A DNA stretch of 64,000 nt from Variovorax sp. N23 (GCF_025486315.1 NZ_JAOOPY010000009.1:124001-188000), one strand, 5' to 3'. Shown: positions 1-8,482, counted from the stretch's first letter. The notes: generated by a model not told the origin, from the letters alone. Translations and numbers: made by a program.

Positions 1-246
1 GGCATCGCGTCGGCCGCCTTCATCGCCTACCTGTCGAGCCTGACCAACATCAGCTACTCGGCCACGCAGTACGCGCTGTTCAGCTCGCTGATGCTGCTGC
101 TGCCCAAGTTCCTGGCGGGCTACTCGGGCGTGTTCGTCGACGCCTACGGCTACGTGCCCTTCTTCGTGGGCACGGCGGTGCTGGGGGTGCCCGTGCTGGT
201 CCTGGTCAGCCTGGCCGCGCGCCTGCAGCGCAGCGACGCCGGCTGA
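1..246 (+). CDS. AmpG-family MFS permease, C-terminal fragment
   Basis: The window opens inside this gene; 81 C-terminal residues remain and end at a TGA. They contain two or more hydrophobic segments and the stretch SLTNISYSATQYALFSSLM, which resembles the late membrane segments of AmpG muropeptide permeases (typically SxTQxALxSx). AmpG carries anhydro-muropeptides across the inner membrane for cell-wall recycling, so that role is likely, but the substrate cannot be judged from a fragment. A short hairpin follows the stop, and the next gene starts within 100 bases on the same strand, so read-through into the ketosynthase genes is possible. The main uncertainty is the missing N-terminus. Confidence 0.72.
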   Translation, partial: GIASAAFIAYLSSLTNISYSATQYALFSSLMLLLPKFLAGYSGVFVDAYGYVPFFVGTAVLGVPVLVLVSLAARLQRSDAG

Positions 247-252
247 ATACCC

Positions 253-269
253 CCGGCACGGGGTGCCGG
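253..269 (+). terminator. Small hairpin after the permease gene
   Basis: A perfect 7-base-pair inverted repeat (CCGGCAC / GTGCCGG) with a GGG loop begins 7 bases after the permease stop. There is no U-tract, so it could be a weak or Rho-assisted terminator, or an mRNA 3'-end structure. Confidence 0.3.
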
Positions 270-302
270 CCGACGCGCGAGTGCCCGGCCCGCTGCTAGT
301 CT

Positions 303-1562
303 GTGGCATTGTTCGCGCTTCGCCACTTCCCGACCACCATCGTGCCGTCCCGCATCCCTCCCCTCCAGATCAGCGCCTACACCGCGACTTCGGCCGTCGG
401 CGTGGGCAAGGCGTCGCTGCTCGACGCCCTCGAAACCTCTCGCAGCGGCCTGCGGGCCAACGACTTCGGCGAGGTGCCCGCCGGCGGCGCGCGCCTGCCG
501 ACCTGGATCGGCCGGGTGGCGGGCGTGGAGGACGTGCGCCTGCCCGAGTCGCTGGCCGCCTGGGACTGCCGCAACAACCGGCTGGCCTGGATGGGCCTGC
601 AGGCCGACGGCTTCATGGACGCGGTGGCGACGGCACGCGCCAAATACGGGCCATCGCGCATCGCGGTGATCCTCGGCACCTCGACGTCCAGCATCGGCGA
701 GACCGAGGACGCCTACACGCAGCTCACGGCCGAGGGCGCCTTCCCGCCCACGCAGGCGCGCCCGCTGGTGCACACGCCGCACTCGCTGGGGATGTTCGTG
801 CAGGCGGCGCTGGGGCTGGATGGCCCGTCGGAGACGATCTCGACCGCCTGCTCGTCGAGCGGCAAGGTCTTCGCGTCGGCCGAGCGGCTGATCCGGCTGG
901 GCCTGATCGACGCGGCCGTGGTCGGCGGCGTCGACACGCTCTGCGGCAGCGTGCTGTATGGCTTCAATTCGCTGGAGCTGGTGTCGCCCCAGCCGTGCAA
1001 GCCCTTCGACGCGACGCGCGACGGCATCAGCCTGGGCGAGGCCGCAGGCTTCGCGCTGGTGGAGCGTGCCGAGGCCACCACGGCCGACGGGCTCTACCTG
1101 CTGGGCTACGGCGAGGCGAGCGACGCGCACCACATGTCGACGCCGCACCCGCAGGGCCTGGGCGCCGAGCGCGCACTCGACGACGCGCTGGCCCGCGCCG
1201 GCCTGACGGCGGAGGCGGTCGACTACATCAACATGCACGGCACGGCCAGCACCAAGAACGACGAGGTCGAAGGCGCACTGGTCACCCGGCGCTTCCCCGA
1301 AAGCACACACGCCAGCTCGACCAAGGGCTTCACCGGCCACACGCTCGGCGCGGCGGGCATCGTCGAGGCAGCCATCAGCCTGCTGTCGCTGGAGACCGGC
1401 CTGATGCCGGGCACCGTGAACACCACGCAGCTCGACACCGACTGCGGCCCGCAGATCAAGCTCGAACCCGCGCGCGGCGACGTGAAGGTGGCGCTGTCCA
1501 ACTCCTTCGGCTTCGGCGGCAACAACTGCTCACTGGTCTTCGGCAAGGGAGTGCAGGCATGA
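303..1562 (+). CDS. Beta-ketoacyl-ACP synthase (pigment/polyene type)
   Basis: This is a FabF-like condensing enzyme that joins malonyl-ACP to an acyl chain. The thiolase-fold catalytic triad is complete: Cys183 in STACSSS, His312 in NMHGTAS and His346 in GFTGHTLGAAG (numbered from the GTG at 303). The length, about 400 residues, fits a single-module ketosynthase. No ATG is available near the 5' end; GTG at 342 (VPSRIPPLQIS) is an alternative that places the conserved N-terminus directly after the start and may be the real one. Its stop overlaps the next start (ATGA). With the partner at 1559 and the flavoprotein at 2371 it looks like the end of an aryl-polyene or xanthomonadin-type pathway rather than housekeeping fatty-acid synthesis. 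Product chemistry is inference. Confidence 0.85.
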   Translation: MALFALRHFPTTIVPSRIPPLQISAYTATSAVGVGKASLLDALETSRSGLRANDFGEVPAGGARLPTWIGRVAGVEDVRLPESLAAWDCRNNRLAWMGLQADGFMDAVATARAKYGPSRIAVILGTSTSSIGETEDAYTQLTAEGAFPPTQARPLVHTPHSLGMFVQAALGLDGPSETISTACSSSGKVFASAERLIRLGLIDAAVVGGVDTLCGSVLYGFNSLELVSPQPCKPFDATRDGISLGEAAGFALVERAEATTADGLYLLGYGEASDAHHMSTPHPQGLGAERALDDALARAGLTAEAVDYINMHGTASTKNDEVEGALVTRRFPESTHASSTKGFTGHTLGAAGIVEAAISLLSLETGLMPGTVNTTQLDTDCGPQIKLEPARGDVKVALSNSFGFGGNNCSLVFGKGVQA

Positions 1563-2371
1563 GCGCGATCGTGAAGACACCGACGCTGTACATCGAAGGC
1601 CCGGCCTTCTGGGCGCCAACGCTGCCCGGCTGGGACATCGCCCGCGCCGCCTTCACCGGCACCGGCGCGCCGATCGACCCGCCGGCCAAGCGGCCCTCCC
1701 CGCAGGTGCTGGCCCCGGCCGAGCGACGTCGCGCGCCCGACACCGTGGCACTGGCGCTCGAGGTGGCGGCCAACGCCATCGCCGCCTCGGGCCGCGACGC
1801 CAAGGACCTGCCCTGCATCTTCGCGTCGGCGCACGGCGACCTGGGCATCAACGACTACATGTGCGGCGTGCTGGCCAGCGACCCGACGGTGCTCTCGCCG
1901 ATCAAGTTCCACAACTCGGTGCACAACGCCGCCGTGGGCTACTGGACGATCGGCGTGGGCTGCATGGCGGCGAGCAACTCGGTCGCGGCCTACGAGACGA
2001 CCTTCGCGTCGGCGCTGCTCGAAGCGGCGGCGCAGTGCGCGGCCGACGACCAGCCGGTGCTGCTGGTGGGCTACGACATGCCGGCCGTCGGCGCGCTCGC
2101 GTCGGTCACGACCAGCCGCGGCCTGCTGGCGGTGGCGCTGGTGATCGCGCCGCAGCGCACCGACCGCACCGTGGCGGCCTTCGACTGGTCGCTCGTGGCG
2201 GGGCCGTCGCACCCGATCGCGCCGCGCTCGGAGGCCGCGCAGGCGCTGGCCACCAATGCCATGGCCGACGCGCTGCCGCTGTTCGAGGCGCTGGCCGCGG
2301 GCGGCGCCGAGACGCTCGCCATGCCGCTGTCGGCACGCCTCTCGCTGCAACTCCAACTCACGCAAGGCTGA
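1559..2371 (+). CDS. Ketosynthase-like chain-length-factor family protein
   Basis: A 270-residue protein of the short ketoacyl-synthase-like family (Ketoacyl-synt_2 type) that pairs with full ketosynthases in polyene and flexirubin-like clusters. It keeps the N-terminal thiolase half, with HNSVHNAAVGYW and a GVGCMAASNS segment at the nucleophile elbow, but lacks the C-terminal His-containing half found in the upstream enzyme. It is therefore unlikely to condense alone and more likely forms a heterodimer with the 303-1562 product. Translation is coupled on both sides: ATGA overlap with the upstream stop, and TGATG overlap with the downstream start. The mechanistic role is inferred from family and context. 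Confidence 0.8.
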   Translation: MSAIVKTPTLYIEGPAFWAPTLPGWDIARAAFTGTGAPIDPPAKRPSPQVLAPAERRRAPDTVALALEVAANAIAASGRDAKDLPCIFASAHGDLGINDYMCGVLASDPTVLSPIKFHNSVHNAAVGYWTIGVGCMAASNSVAAYETTFASALLEAAAQCAADDQPVLLVGYDMPAVGALASVTTSRGLLAVALVIAPQRTDRTVAAFDWSLVAGPSHPIAPRSEAAQALATNAMADALPLFEALAAGGAETLAMPLSARLSLQLQLTQG

Positions 2372-4035
2372 TGCCGATGACGATCGCCACGACAGCGCAC
2401 GAACAACGGCACGACGTGGTGATCATGGGCGGCGGCCTGGCCGGGCTCACCCTGGCCCTGCAGCTGAAGAAGCGTTTCCCCGACATCGACGTGCTGGTGC
2501 TCGAGCGCCGCGCCCACCCGGTGCCGCATGCGGCGCACAAGGTGGGCGAGTCGTCGGTGGAGATCGGTGCCCACTACTTCGACACGGTGCTGGGCCTTAA
2601 GCCGCACATGCACGGCGAGCAGCTGCGCAAGTTCGGCTTCCGCTTCTTCTTCAGCGAAGGCCGGCGCGACATCGACCAGGTCACCGAAATCGGCGCCAGC
2701 CGCTTCCTGTCGGTGCCCAGCTACCAGATCGACCGCGGCATCTTCGAGAACTACCTGGGCGAGGAGGCCGCGCGCCGCGGCGTGAAGTTCACCGACCACG
2801 CGATGGTGCGGCAGATCGACCTGGCCGACGACGCGCAGGGCCTGCACCGCCTGAGCTGGACGCAGGACGGGCAGACGAACGTCATCGCCGCGCGCTGGAT
2901 CGTCGACGCCTGCGGCCGCGCCGGCCTGCTCAAGCGCAAGCTGGGCCTGGCCGAACCGAACGCGCACGAAGCCCATGCGGTGTGGTTCCGCATCGGCGAG
3001 CGCATCACGCTCGACGACTGGAGCGACGACCCCGAATGGCGCGCCCGCTGCGACCCGCAGGCGCGCTGGCTGTCGACCAATCACCTGGTCGGCGCGGGCT
3101 ACTGGGTGTGGCTGATTCCGCTGGCCTCGGGCTCGCACTCGGTGGGCATCGTGGCCGACCCGCGCTACCACGCGCTCGACATCATGGACAGCTTCGAGAA
3201 GGCGATGGACTGGTTCGCGCAGTACCAGCCGCGCCTGTTCGACGAACTCGACGGCAAGCGCCACCTGCTGCAGGACTTCGCCTTCTTCAAGAACTTCTCG
3301 TACGGCTGCAAGCAGGTGTTCTCGGGCCAGCGCTGGGCGCTGACCGGCGAGGCGGGCCTGTTCCTCGACCCCTTCTATTCGCCGGGCAGCGACTTCATCG
3401 CCATCGCCAACACCTACATCACCGACCTGATCGGCCACGACCGCGCCGGCCATTCGGTGGAGGCGCGGGCGCAGCTCTACGACCAGATCTACCACTCGTT
3501 CTACGAGAGCACCCTGGCGCTCTACCAGGACCAGTACGGCCTGTTCGGCGACCCCGAGGTGCTGCCAGTGAAGGTCATCTGGGACTACAGCTACTACTGG
3601 GGCGTGCTCTCGCAGATCTTCTTCCACGATCGGCTGACCGACCTGGCCCTGCTCGGCAGCCTGAAGGACGAACTGCAGCACTGCCAGCGGCTGAACATCG
3701 CGGTGCAGGCGCTGCTGCGCGCCTGGTCGGCATCGAGCGAGAAGCGCAACGTGGCGCAGATGCTCGACCACGCCGCGCTGCCCTGGTTCGCCGAACTCAA
3801 CCGCAGCCTGACCGACACGCTCGACGACGCGCAGTTCAGCGAACGCATCCATGCATCGGTCGCGCTGCTGCGCCAACTGGCGCTGGAGATCCACGCACGC
3901 GCGCTGGCTTGCGACCCTGCACTGGGCGACGGTGATCTGTGCGCGCTGCTCGCCCAGCATTGGCCGGCGGACTCGGCGATCGAATGCACCATGCTGTTCG
4001 ACGCGATGGCCGGGGGCGCGGCGGAACCGGCTTAG
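2371..4035 (+). CDS. FAD-dependent halogenase-like oxidoreductase
   Basis: The 554-residue flavoprotein begins with a dinucleotide-binding GGGLAGL motif near residue 17 and contains HKVGESS and WVWLIP. The last fits the WxWxIP signature of flavin-dependent halogenases, which distinguishes them from monooxygenases. The region ALTGEAGLFLDPFYSPGSDF is the FAD-contacting GD-type motif of this superfamily. A role in halogenating or oxidising an aryl or polyene intermediate is plausible because the gene is the third of a tightly overlapping operon with a ketosynthase pair, and xanthomonadins are brominated pigments. The catalytic Lys is not verified here, so a simple FAD oxidoreductase remains possible. 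An 8-bp stem hairpin follows shortly after the stop. Confidence 0.75.
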   Translation: MPMTIATTAHEQRHDVVIMGGGLAGLTLALQLKKRFPDIDVLVLERRAHPVPHAAHKVGESSVEIGAHYFDTVLGLKPHMHGEQLRKFGFRFFFSEGRRDIDQVTEIGASRFLSVPSYQIDRGIFENYLGEEAARRGVKFTDHAMVRQIDLADDAQGLHRLSWTQDGQTNVIAARWIVDACGRAGLLKRKLGLAEPNAHEAHAVWFRIGERITLDDWSDDPEWRARCDPQARWLSTNHLVGAGYWVWLIPLASGSHSVGIVADPRYHALDIMDSFEKAMDWFAQYQPRLFDELDGKRHLLQDFAFFKNFSYGCKQVFSGQRWALTGEAGLFLDPFYSPGSDFIAIANTYITDLIGHDRAGHSVEARAQLYDQIYHSFYESTLALYQDQYGLFGDPEVLPVKVIWDYSYYWGVLSQIFFHDRLTDLALLGSLKDELQHCQRLNIAVQALLRAWSASSEKRNVAQMLDHAALPWFAELNRSLTDTLDDAQFSERIHASVALLRQLALEIHARALACDPALGDGDLCALLAQHWPADSAIECTMLFDAMAGGAAEPA

Positions 4036-4042
4036 CCATTGC

Positions 4043-4062
4043 CGCCGGTGCTGCCACCGGCG
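4043..4062 (+). terminator. Hairpin downstream of the pigment operon
   Basis: An 8-base-pair stem (core GCCGGTG / CACCGGC, loop CTGC) begins 7 bases after the flavoprotein stop. No U-tract follows; it may end the ketosynthase operon with Rho help. Confidence 0.35.
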
Positions 4063-4087
4063 ACGATGGGACGCCCGGACCGACCCA

Positions 4088-4104
4088 TTTACGTTAACTT
4101 TACG
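4088..4104 (+). promoter_or_regulatory. Direct-repeat operator candidate (TTTACG x2, 11-bp period)
   Basis: TTTACG occurs twice with exactly 11-base periodicity, 36 bases upstream of the response-regulator start. Read on the minus strand it is CGTAAA-N5-CGTAAA, close to the tandem GTAAA boxes bound by CpxR-like OmpR-family regulators. It lies in the only AT-rich patch of the intergenic region, so autoregulation by the gene product is the simplest reading. Binding is not demonstrated. Confidence 0.4.
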
Positions 4105-4139
4105 GAGCATTCAAGCCGCCTTGGCGGCGCCGACCCATC

Positions 4140-4862
4140 ATGGCCGCAATGAGCACTCCCCAGATCCTGATGATCGAAGACGACGCCCGCCTCGCACAGA
4201 TGGTGAGCGAGTACCTGGCGAAGTCGGGTTTCGGCGTCGCGCACGCGGCCGACGGCCAGGCCGGCCTCGAGCAGGTGCAGCAGCACGCGCCCGACCTGGT
4301 CATCCTCGACCTGATGCTGCCGGACATCGACGGCCTGGAGGTCTGCCGGCGCATCCGCGCCCTGCCCGGTGCGCTGGCCAAGGTCTCGGTGCTGATGCTC
4401 ACGGCCAAGGGCGACCCGATGGACCGCATCATCGGCCTGGAGATCGGCGCCGACGACTACCTGCCCAAGCCCTTCGAGCCGCGCGAACTGCTGGCGCGCA
4501 TCCGCGCCGTGCTGCGCCGCCGCGGCGACAACACCAGCGAGGCGGCGGCCGCGACCCTGATGCGCTTCGGCACGCTCGAGATCGACCGCAACGCGCGCGC
4601 CGTCACCGTCAGCGGCGCGCTGGCCGACCTCACGTCCTACCAGTTCGACCTACTCGTCGCCATGGCCGAGCGTGCCGGCCGCGTGCTCACGCGGGACCAG
4701 ATCATGGAAGCGGTGCGCGGCCGCGAGCTCGAGGCCTTCGACCGCTCGATCGACGTGCACATGGGCCGCATCCGCGCCGCCATCGAGGCCGACGCCAAGA
4801 ACCCCAAGCGCATCCTCACCGTGCGCGGCGTGGGCTACGTCTTCGCCAAGCAGCAGGACTGA
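4140..4862 (+). CDS. OmpR-family response regulator
   Basis: A 240-residue regulator with an N-terminal receiver domain (acidic pair EDD near residue 14, phospho-acceptor Asp57 in LVILDLMLPD, Lys in LPKPFEP) and a C-terminal winged-helix DNA-binding domain ending RTVRG-like (ILTVRGVGYVF). The order and length are standard for the OmpR/PhoB class. ATG at 4149 (MSTPQ) is an alternative start three codons in. The paired kinase begins 165 bases downstream, separated by a dispersed repeat element. Upstream direct repeats suggest autoregulation. Its resemblance to CpxR/RstA-type regulators hints at envelope-stress sensing, but the target genes are unknown. Confidence 0.9.
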   Translation: MAAMSTPQILMIEDDARLAQMVSEYLAKSGFGVAHAADGQAGLEQVQQHAPDLVILDLMLPDIDGLEVCRRIRALPGALAKVSVLMLTAKGDPMDRIIGLEIGADDYLPKPFEPRELLARIRAVLRRRGDNTSEAAAATLMRFGTLEIDRNARAVTVSGALADLTSYQFDLLVAMAERAGRVLTRDQIMEAVRGRELEAFDRSIDVHMGRIRAAIEADAKNPKRILTVRGVGYVFAKQQD

Positions 4863-4870
4863 AATGAAAC

Positions 4871-4948
4871 CACCCCCGATGCGCCTGCGGCGCTTCCCCC
4901 TCAAGGGGGCGCACCCAGCGGCCTGGCGGAGCCAGTTCCGCGGGTGCC
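4871..4948 (+). repeat. Post-stop dispersed element, copy 1
   Basis: A GC-rich element starting ACCCCCG and containing the short palindrome CCCCCTCAAGGGGG, then a GGCCTGGCGGAGCCAG hairpin and a TCCGCGGGTG tail. It starts about 8 bases after the response-regulator stop codon. Copies with the same block order occur at 57900-57976 and, inverted, at 35387-35480. See the finding on this element. Confidence 0.65.
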
Positions 4949-5026
4949 CTGACTTTGGGCTGCGCCGGTTTTGTCGGTTGCGGGTCACGCGCAGCGTGGT
5001 GGGAAACTGAGAGGCGGAGCGAAGCA

Positions 5027-6205
5027 ATGATCCAGCTGTTCACGCGCCATCTCTACGTCCGCATCTGGCTGGCGGTGCTGGCCGGCGTGGCCGTGGTCAC
5101 CCTGGCGGCCGGCTGGGCGTGGCAGATCGCCGACGAGCAGCGCACGGCGCCGCTGCCGCGCGAGGTGGTGCTGCGCGACACGCAGGACCGCGTGATCGGT
5201 ACCGGCACATCGCTGCGCACCAGCCGCCCCGGCGAGGGGCTGGAGTTCACCATTTCGCTCAAGGACGGCCAGGTGTTCCAGATGCAGTTCGGCCCGCGCC
5301 AGGACCGGCAAGGCGGGCCACCGCCGTGGGTGCGCCCACAGACCGGCTTCTTCTGGCTGCTGGGCCTGGTCGGCCTGGCCACGGCCATCGGCCTGTTCCC
5401 GATCGTGCGGCGCCTGACGCAGCGCCTGGAGACGCTGCAGCGCGGCGTGCAGCGATGGGGCGACGGCGACCTGTCGGCGCGCGTGCCCGAGGACGGGCAG
5501 GACGAGGTGGCCGACCTGTCGATCCGCTTCAATTCGGCAGCCGCGCGCGTCGAGACGCTGGTGCGCTCGCACAAGTCGCTGCTGGCGAATGCCTCCCACG
5601 AACTGCGTTCGCCGCTCACACGCATCCGCATGGGGCTCGAGCTGATGGGCGAGCGCCCGAGCCCGACGGCGCGCGAGGAGATCTCGCGCAACATCGGCGA
5701 GCTCGACCAACTGATCGACGAAATCCTGCTGTCGAGCCGGCTCGATGCCAGCGAGGCCGACCTGGGCACGATCGAGACGGTCGACCTGATCGGCCTGGCC
5801 GCCGAGGAAAGCGCGCGTGCCGGTGCCGAGCTCGACCTGGCCGAAGGCACCGACAGCACGGCGCTGCAGGTGCAGGGCGTGTCGCGCCTGCTGCGCCGCG
5901 CGATCCGCAACCTGCTGGAGAACGCGCGCCGCTACGGGGCCGGCACGATCGAGCTGCGCCTGGAAGCCGACGGGCGCTGGGCGCGCGTGCGCGTCGACGA
6001 CCGCGGCCCGGGCGTGCCCGTGGCGCTGCGCGAGCGCATCTTCGAGCCCTTCTACCGGCTGCCGGGCGCGAGCGAGCGCGAAGGCGGCGTGGGCCTGGGC
6101 CTGGCGCTGGTCAAGTCGATCGCCGAGCGGCATGGTGGCAGCGTGCGCTGCGAGGACCGGCCCGGCGGCGGCGCGAGCTTCGTGATCGAACTGCCGCGGA
6201 CTTGA
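5027..6205 (+). CDS. Sensor histidine kinase of the two-component pair
   Basis: The 392-residue membrane kinase has an N-terminal membrane segment (about residues 11-32), a periplasmic loop of roughly 75 residues, a second membrane segment (about 108-125), a HAMP linker, a HisKA domain with the phospho-accepting His in NASHELRSPLTR, and an HATPase domain with N-box RNLLENARRY and G-boxes DRGPGVP and GVGLGLALVKS. The organisation is that of CpxA/RstB-like sensors. The ATG at 5027 follows a purine-rich GAGGCGGAGCGA and precedes the first membrane segment directly, so it is preferred over upstream in-frame codons. It pairs with the regulator at 4140. The signal is unknown. Confidence 0.9.
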   Translation: MIQLFTRHLYVRIWLAVLAGVAVVTLAAGWAWQIADEQRTAPLPREVVLRDTQDRVIGTGTSLRTSRPGEGLEFTISLKDGQVFQMQFGPRQDRQGGPPPWVRPQTGFFWLLGLVGLATAIGLFPIVRRLTQRLETLQRGVQRWGDGDLSARVPEDGQDEVADLSIRFNSAAARVETLVRSHKSLLANASHELRSPLTRIRMGLELMGERPSPTAREEISRNIGELDQLIDEILLSSRLDASEADLGTIETVDLIGLAAEESARAGAELDLAEGTDSTALQVQGVSRLLRRAIRNLLENARRYGAGTIELRLEADGRWARVRVDDRGPGVPVALRERIFEPFYRLPGASEREGGVGLGLALVKSIAERHGGSVRCEDRPGGGASFVIELPRT

Positions 6206-6306
6206 ATGCCGCGCGCGGCCGGGGCGCCGCAAACGCCGTCCGGGCGCGGGCTAAGATCGAATGCCCCAACGATCTGGCCCGACACGCATCGGGCGCGCCC
6301 CGCGGC

Positions 6307-7608
6307 ATGTCCTTGCCCTCGCCACCGCCTCCCATGACCTCCACGCCCACCCGATGGGTGGATGCCGCCCGCGATGCGCTGCTCGTTTCGGGTCGCTGGT
6401 TCGCGGTCCTGAGTCTTTTCGCCGTCTCCCTCAACAAGCCGGCGACCAACATCCTCCTGGCCCTGAGCCTGGTCTGCGCGCTGCTCGGCAGCCAGACGCG
6501 CGAGCGCTGGATCGCCTCGGCACGGCACCCGGTCGTCATCGGCGCGCTGGCGTGGTGGGGCGTGATGGTGCTCAGCGGCGTGCACGCCTGGGCTGCGGGG
6601 CATGCCAGCCTGCTCACCGGTACACCAATCTGGGCACTGTGCTATCCGCTCATTCTCGGCACCCTGCTCACCGACACGGCCTGGCGCCGGCGCGGTCTGG
6701 TCGCCTTCGCGGCGGCGGTGGCCTTGGTGCTGCTGATCTCGTGCGGCCAGTTTCTCGGCATCTTCCCGCAGCGCGAGGTGGCCCTGGCGTTGCCTGCCAT
6801 GCGCAACACCGTCTTCAAGGAATACACGCAGCAGGGCCTGGGCTTCCTCATGCTGGCGTCGATGGCGGTGGCCGTCGCCCTGGTCGCACAGCGGCCGAAG
6901 CAAAGGATGCTCGCCTGTGCGTTGGCGCTGCTGACGCTCGTCAACGTGGTGTTCATCCTCAAGAGCCGCACCACCTACATCACGCTGGTGCCGCTGATCG
7001 TCTACTGGGCATGGCGCCTGTTCGGACGGCGGGGCGCCGGGTGGCGCGCCGTTGCCGCGACGGGCGCGCTGCTGGTGGCCATCGCCGCGCTCTCGTGGGC
7101 GGTGCAGCCGGTGCGCGAACGCTTGCTGCAGTCGGTCACGCAGGAGGTCACGCGCTATGCGGCTCAGCGCGAGCCGACCTCGATGGGCATCCGGCTCGAG
7201 CTCTGGCGCCGCACCCTGCCGCTTATCCAGGACGCCCCTGTCTTCGGTCACGGCCTGGGCCAATGGCAGCCGCTCTACCGCAAGGCCATCGAGAACCTGC
7301 CGCAGTTCGACGCGTTCCTGATGGGCCACCCGCACCAGGAGATGCTGCTGATCTGGACCGAGCAAGGCACCGTGGGCCTGCTCGTCTACCTGGCGCTGCT
7401 GGTGGCGCTGGCGCGCTACATCCGCCGGCTGGACGCGCCCTACCGCGACATCTACGCCGGCATCCTGCTGATCTACGTCACGGCCGGGCTCGCCAACGGG
7501 CTCTGGGCCGACTTCACGCACCGGCACGTCTTCATCCTGCTGCTCGCCTGCATTCCACTCGCGCCGACGATGAAGCAGCCTGCCCGCGCCGCCCGCATCG
7601 AACCATGA
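6307..7608 (+). CDS. O-antigen ligase / polymerase family membrane protein
   Basis: The 433-residue polytopic protein has about ten to twelve hydrophobic segments and the Wzy_C/O-antigen ligase hallmark in the large periplasmic loop, GHPHQEMLLIWTEQGTVG, with a conserved His and Glu, preceded by GIRLELWRRT. Such enzymes either polymerise polysaccharide repeats or ligate O-antigen to lipid A-core; sequence alone does not separate the two. ATG at 6334 is an alternative start nine codons in. The stop overlaps the next start (ATGA), so it is co-translated with a glycosyltransferase, supporting a role in lipopolysaccharide or exopolysaccharide assembly at the inner membrane. Confidence 0.8.
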   Translation: MSLPSPPPPMTSTPTRWVDAARDALLVSGRWFAVLSLFAVSLNKPATNILLALSLVCALLGSQTRERWIASARHPVVIGALAWWGVMVLSGVHAWAAGHASLLTGTPIWALCYPLILGTLLTDTAWRRRGLVAFAAAVALVLLISCGQFLGIFPQREVALALPAMRNTVFKEYTQQGLGFLMLASMAVAVALVAQRPKQRMLACALALLTLVNVVFILKSRTTYITLVPLIVYWAWRLFGRRGAGWRAVAATGALLVAIAALSWAVQPVRERLLQSVTQEVTRYAAQREPTSMGIRLELWRRTLPLIQDAPVFGHGLGQWQPLYRKAIENLPQFDAFLMGHPHQEMLLIWTEQGTVGLLVYLALLVALARYIRRLDAPYRDIYAGILLIYVTAGLANGLWADFTHRHVFILLLACIPLAPTMKQPARAARIEP

Positions 7609-8477
7609 GCATCGACACGGACCTCGTCACCGTCGTCTGCGTGACCTACAAGAGCCACGCCCTCGTCGAGCACCTGGCCTCGGTGCTGGCACCGTTCCAG
7701 CAGGTGGTGATCGTCGACAACGCCAGCGGCGACGGCACGGTCGACGCCGTGCGACGACACCTGCCGCACGCCACGCTGGTCGAACGCGCCGAGAACGGCG
7801 GCTTCGGCACCGGCAACAACGACGCGATGCGCCATGTGCGCACGCCCTACGCACTGCTGCTCAACCCAGACTGTTCCCTGGACGTGCCCGACCTGCTCAC
7901 GCTGCTCGCCACGCTGCAGCGCTACACCACGGCCGGTGTGGTGGCGCCGCAGAGCTGGCTGGCCGACGGCAGCGCGCAGATGTGCTTTCGCCAGGCCTTC
8001 TACGAGCCCCGGCTGCGCTCGCCCTACCGCGTGCCCGACGGCACCTGTTCCGCCAAGTGGCTGCATGGCTGCTGCCTGCTGGTGCGCACGGAGGCTTACA
8101 ACGCCATCGGCGGCTTCGACGAACGCTTCTTCCTCTACTACGAAGACGACGACCTGTGCCTGCGGCTTCGCCTGGCGGGCTTCGACTGCCTGTTCGAACC
8201 GGCAGCCAATGCGCAGCACATCGGCGGCGCGTCGTCCACGCCCAGCTGGAAGACCAGCTTTCGCAAGCACTACCACTACGCGCGCTCCCGCCACCTGGCC
8301 ATCCGCAAGTACCTGGGCGCCGGTGCCGCCTGGCGCTATCTGCTCAAGACGATGGTGGGGGGGCCGCCGGCAGCGGTGCTCTACGGCCTGCTGCTGCAGC
8401 CCAAGCATGCGTTGAAGTGGGCCGCCTGGAGCTGTTCGGCCTGGGCCTCGGCCTTCGCGCCGTCCGGGCGCAAGTAA
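7605..8477 (+). CDS. Family 2 glycosyltransferase (rhamnosyltransferase-like)
   Basis: The 290-residue GT-A enzyme starts with the family 2 nucleotide-sugar fold (VVCVTYKSH, then VDNASGDGT) and keeps the DXD-type motif in LLLNPDCSLD, followed by GGFDERFFLYYEDDDLCLR, which is typical of WbbL/rhamnosyltransferase-like enzymes. It would transfer an activated sugar to a lipid-linked or core acceptor at the cytoplasmic face of the membrane. It overlaps the O-antigen ligase gene by four bases and converges on another glycosyltransferase across a 31-base spacer with tandem 9-mers. The sugar and acceptor cannot be read from the sequence. Confidence 0.85.
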   Translation: MSIDTDLVTVVCVTYKSHALVEHLASVLAPFQQVVIVDNASGDGTVDAVRRHLPHATLVERAENGGFGTGNNDAMRHVRTPYALLLNPDCSLDVPDLLTLLATLQRYTTAGVVAPQSWLADGSAQMCFRQAFYEPRLRSPYRVPDGTCSAKWLHGCCLLVRTEAYNAIGGFDERFFLYYEDDDLCLRLRLAGFDCLFEPAANAQHIGGASSTPSWKTSFRKHYHYARSRHLAIRKYLGAGAAWRYLLKTMVGGPPAAVLYGLLLQPKHALKWAAWSCSAWASAFAPSGRK

Positions 8478-8482
8478 CCGAT

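Noticed and set aside
2071-4110. A minus-strand frame of 679 codons opposite the halogenase-like gene
   Set aside because: Arg/Ala/Val/Gln-rich with no motif; a shadow of the 2371-4035 coding frame.
4955-5026. Extended N-terminus of the first histidine kinase
   Set aside because: The added residues derive from the tail of the dispersed element and lie before a clear purine-rich ribosome site and membrane segment.
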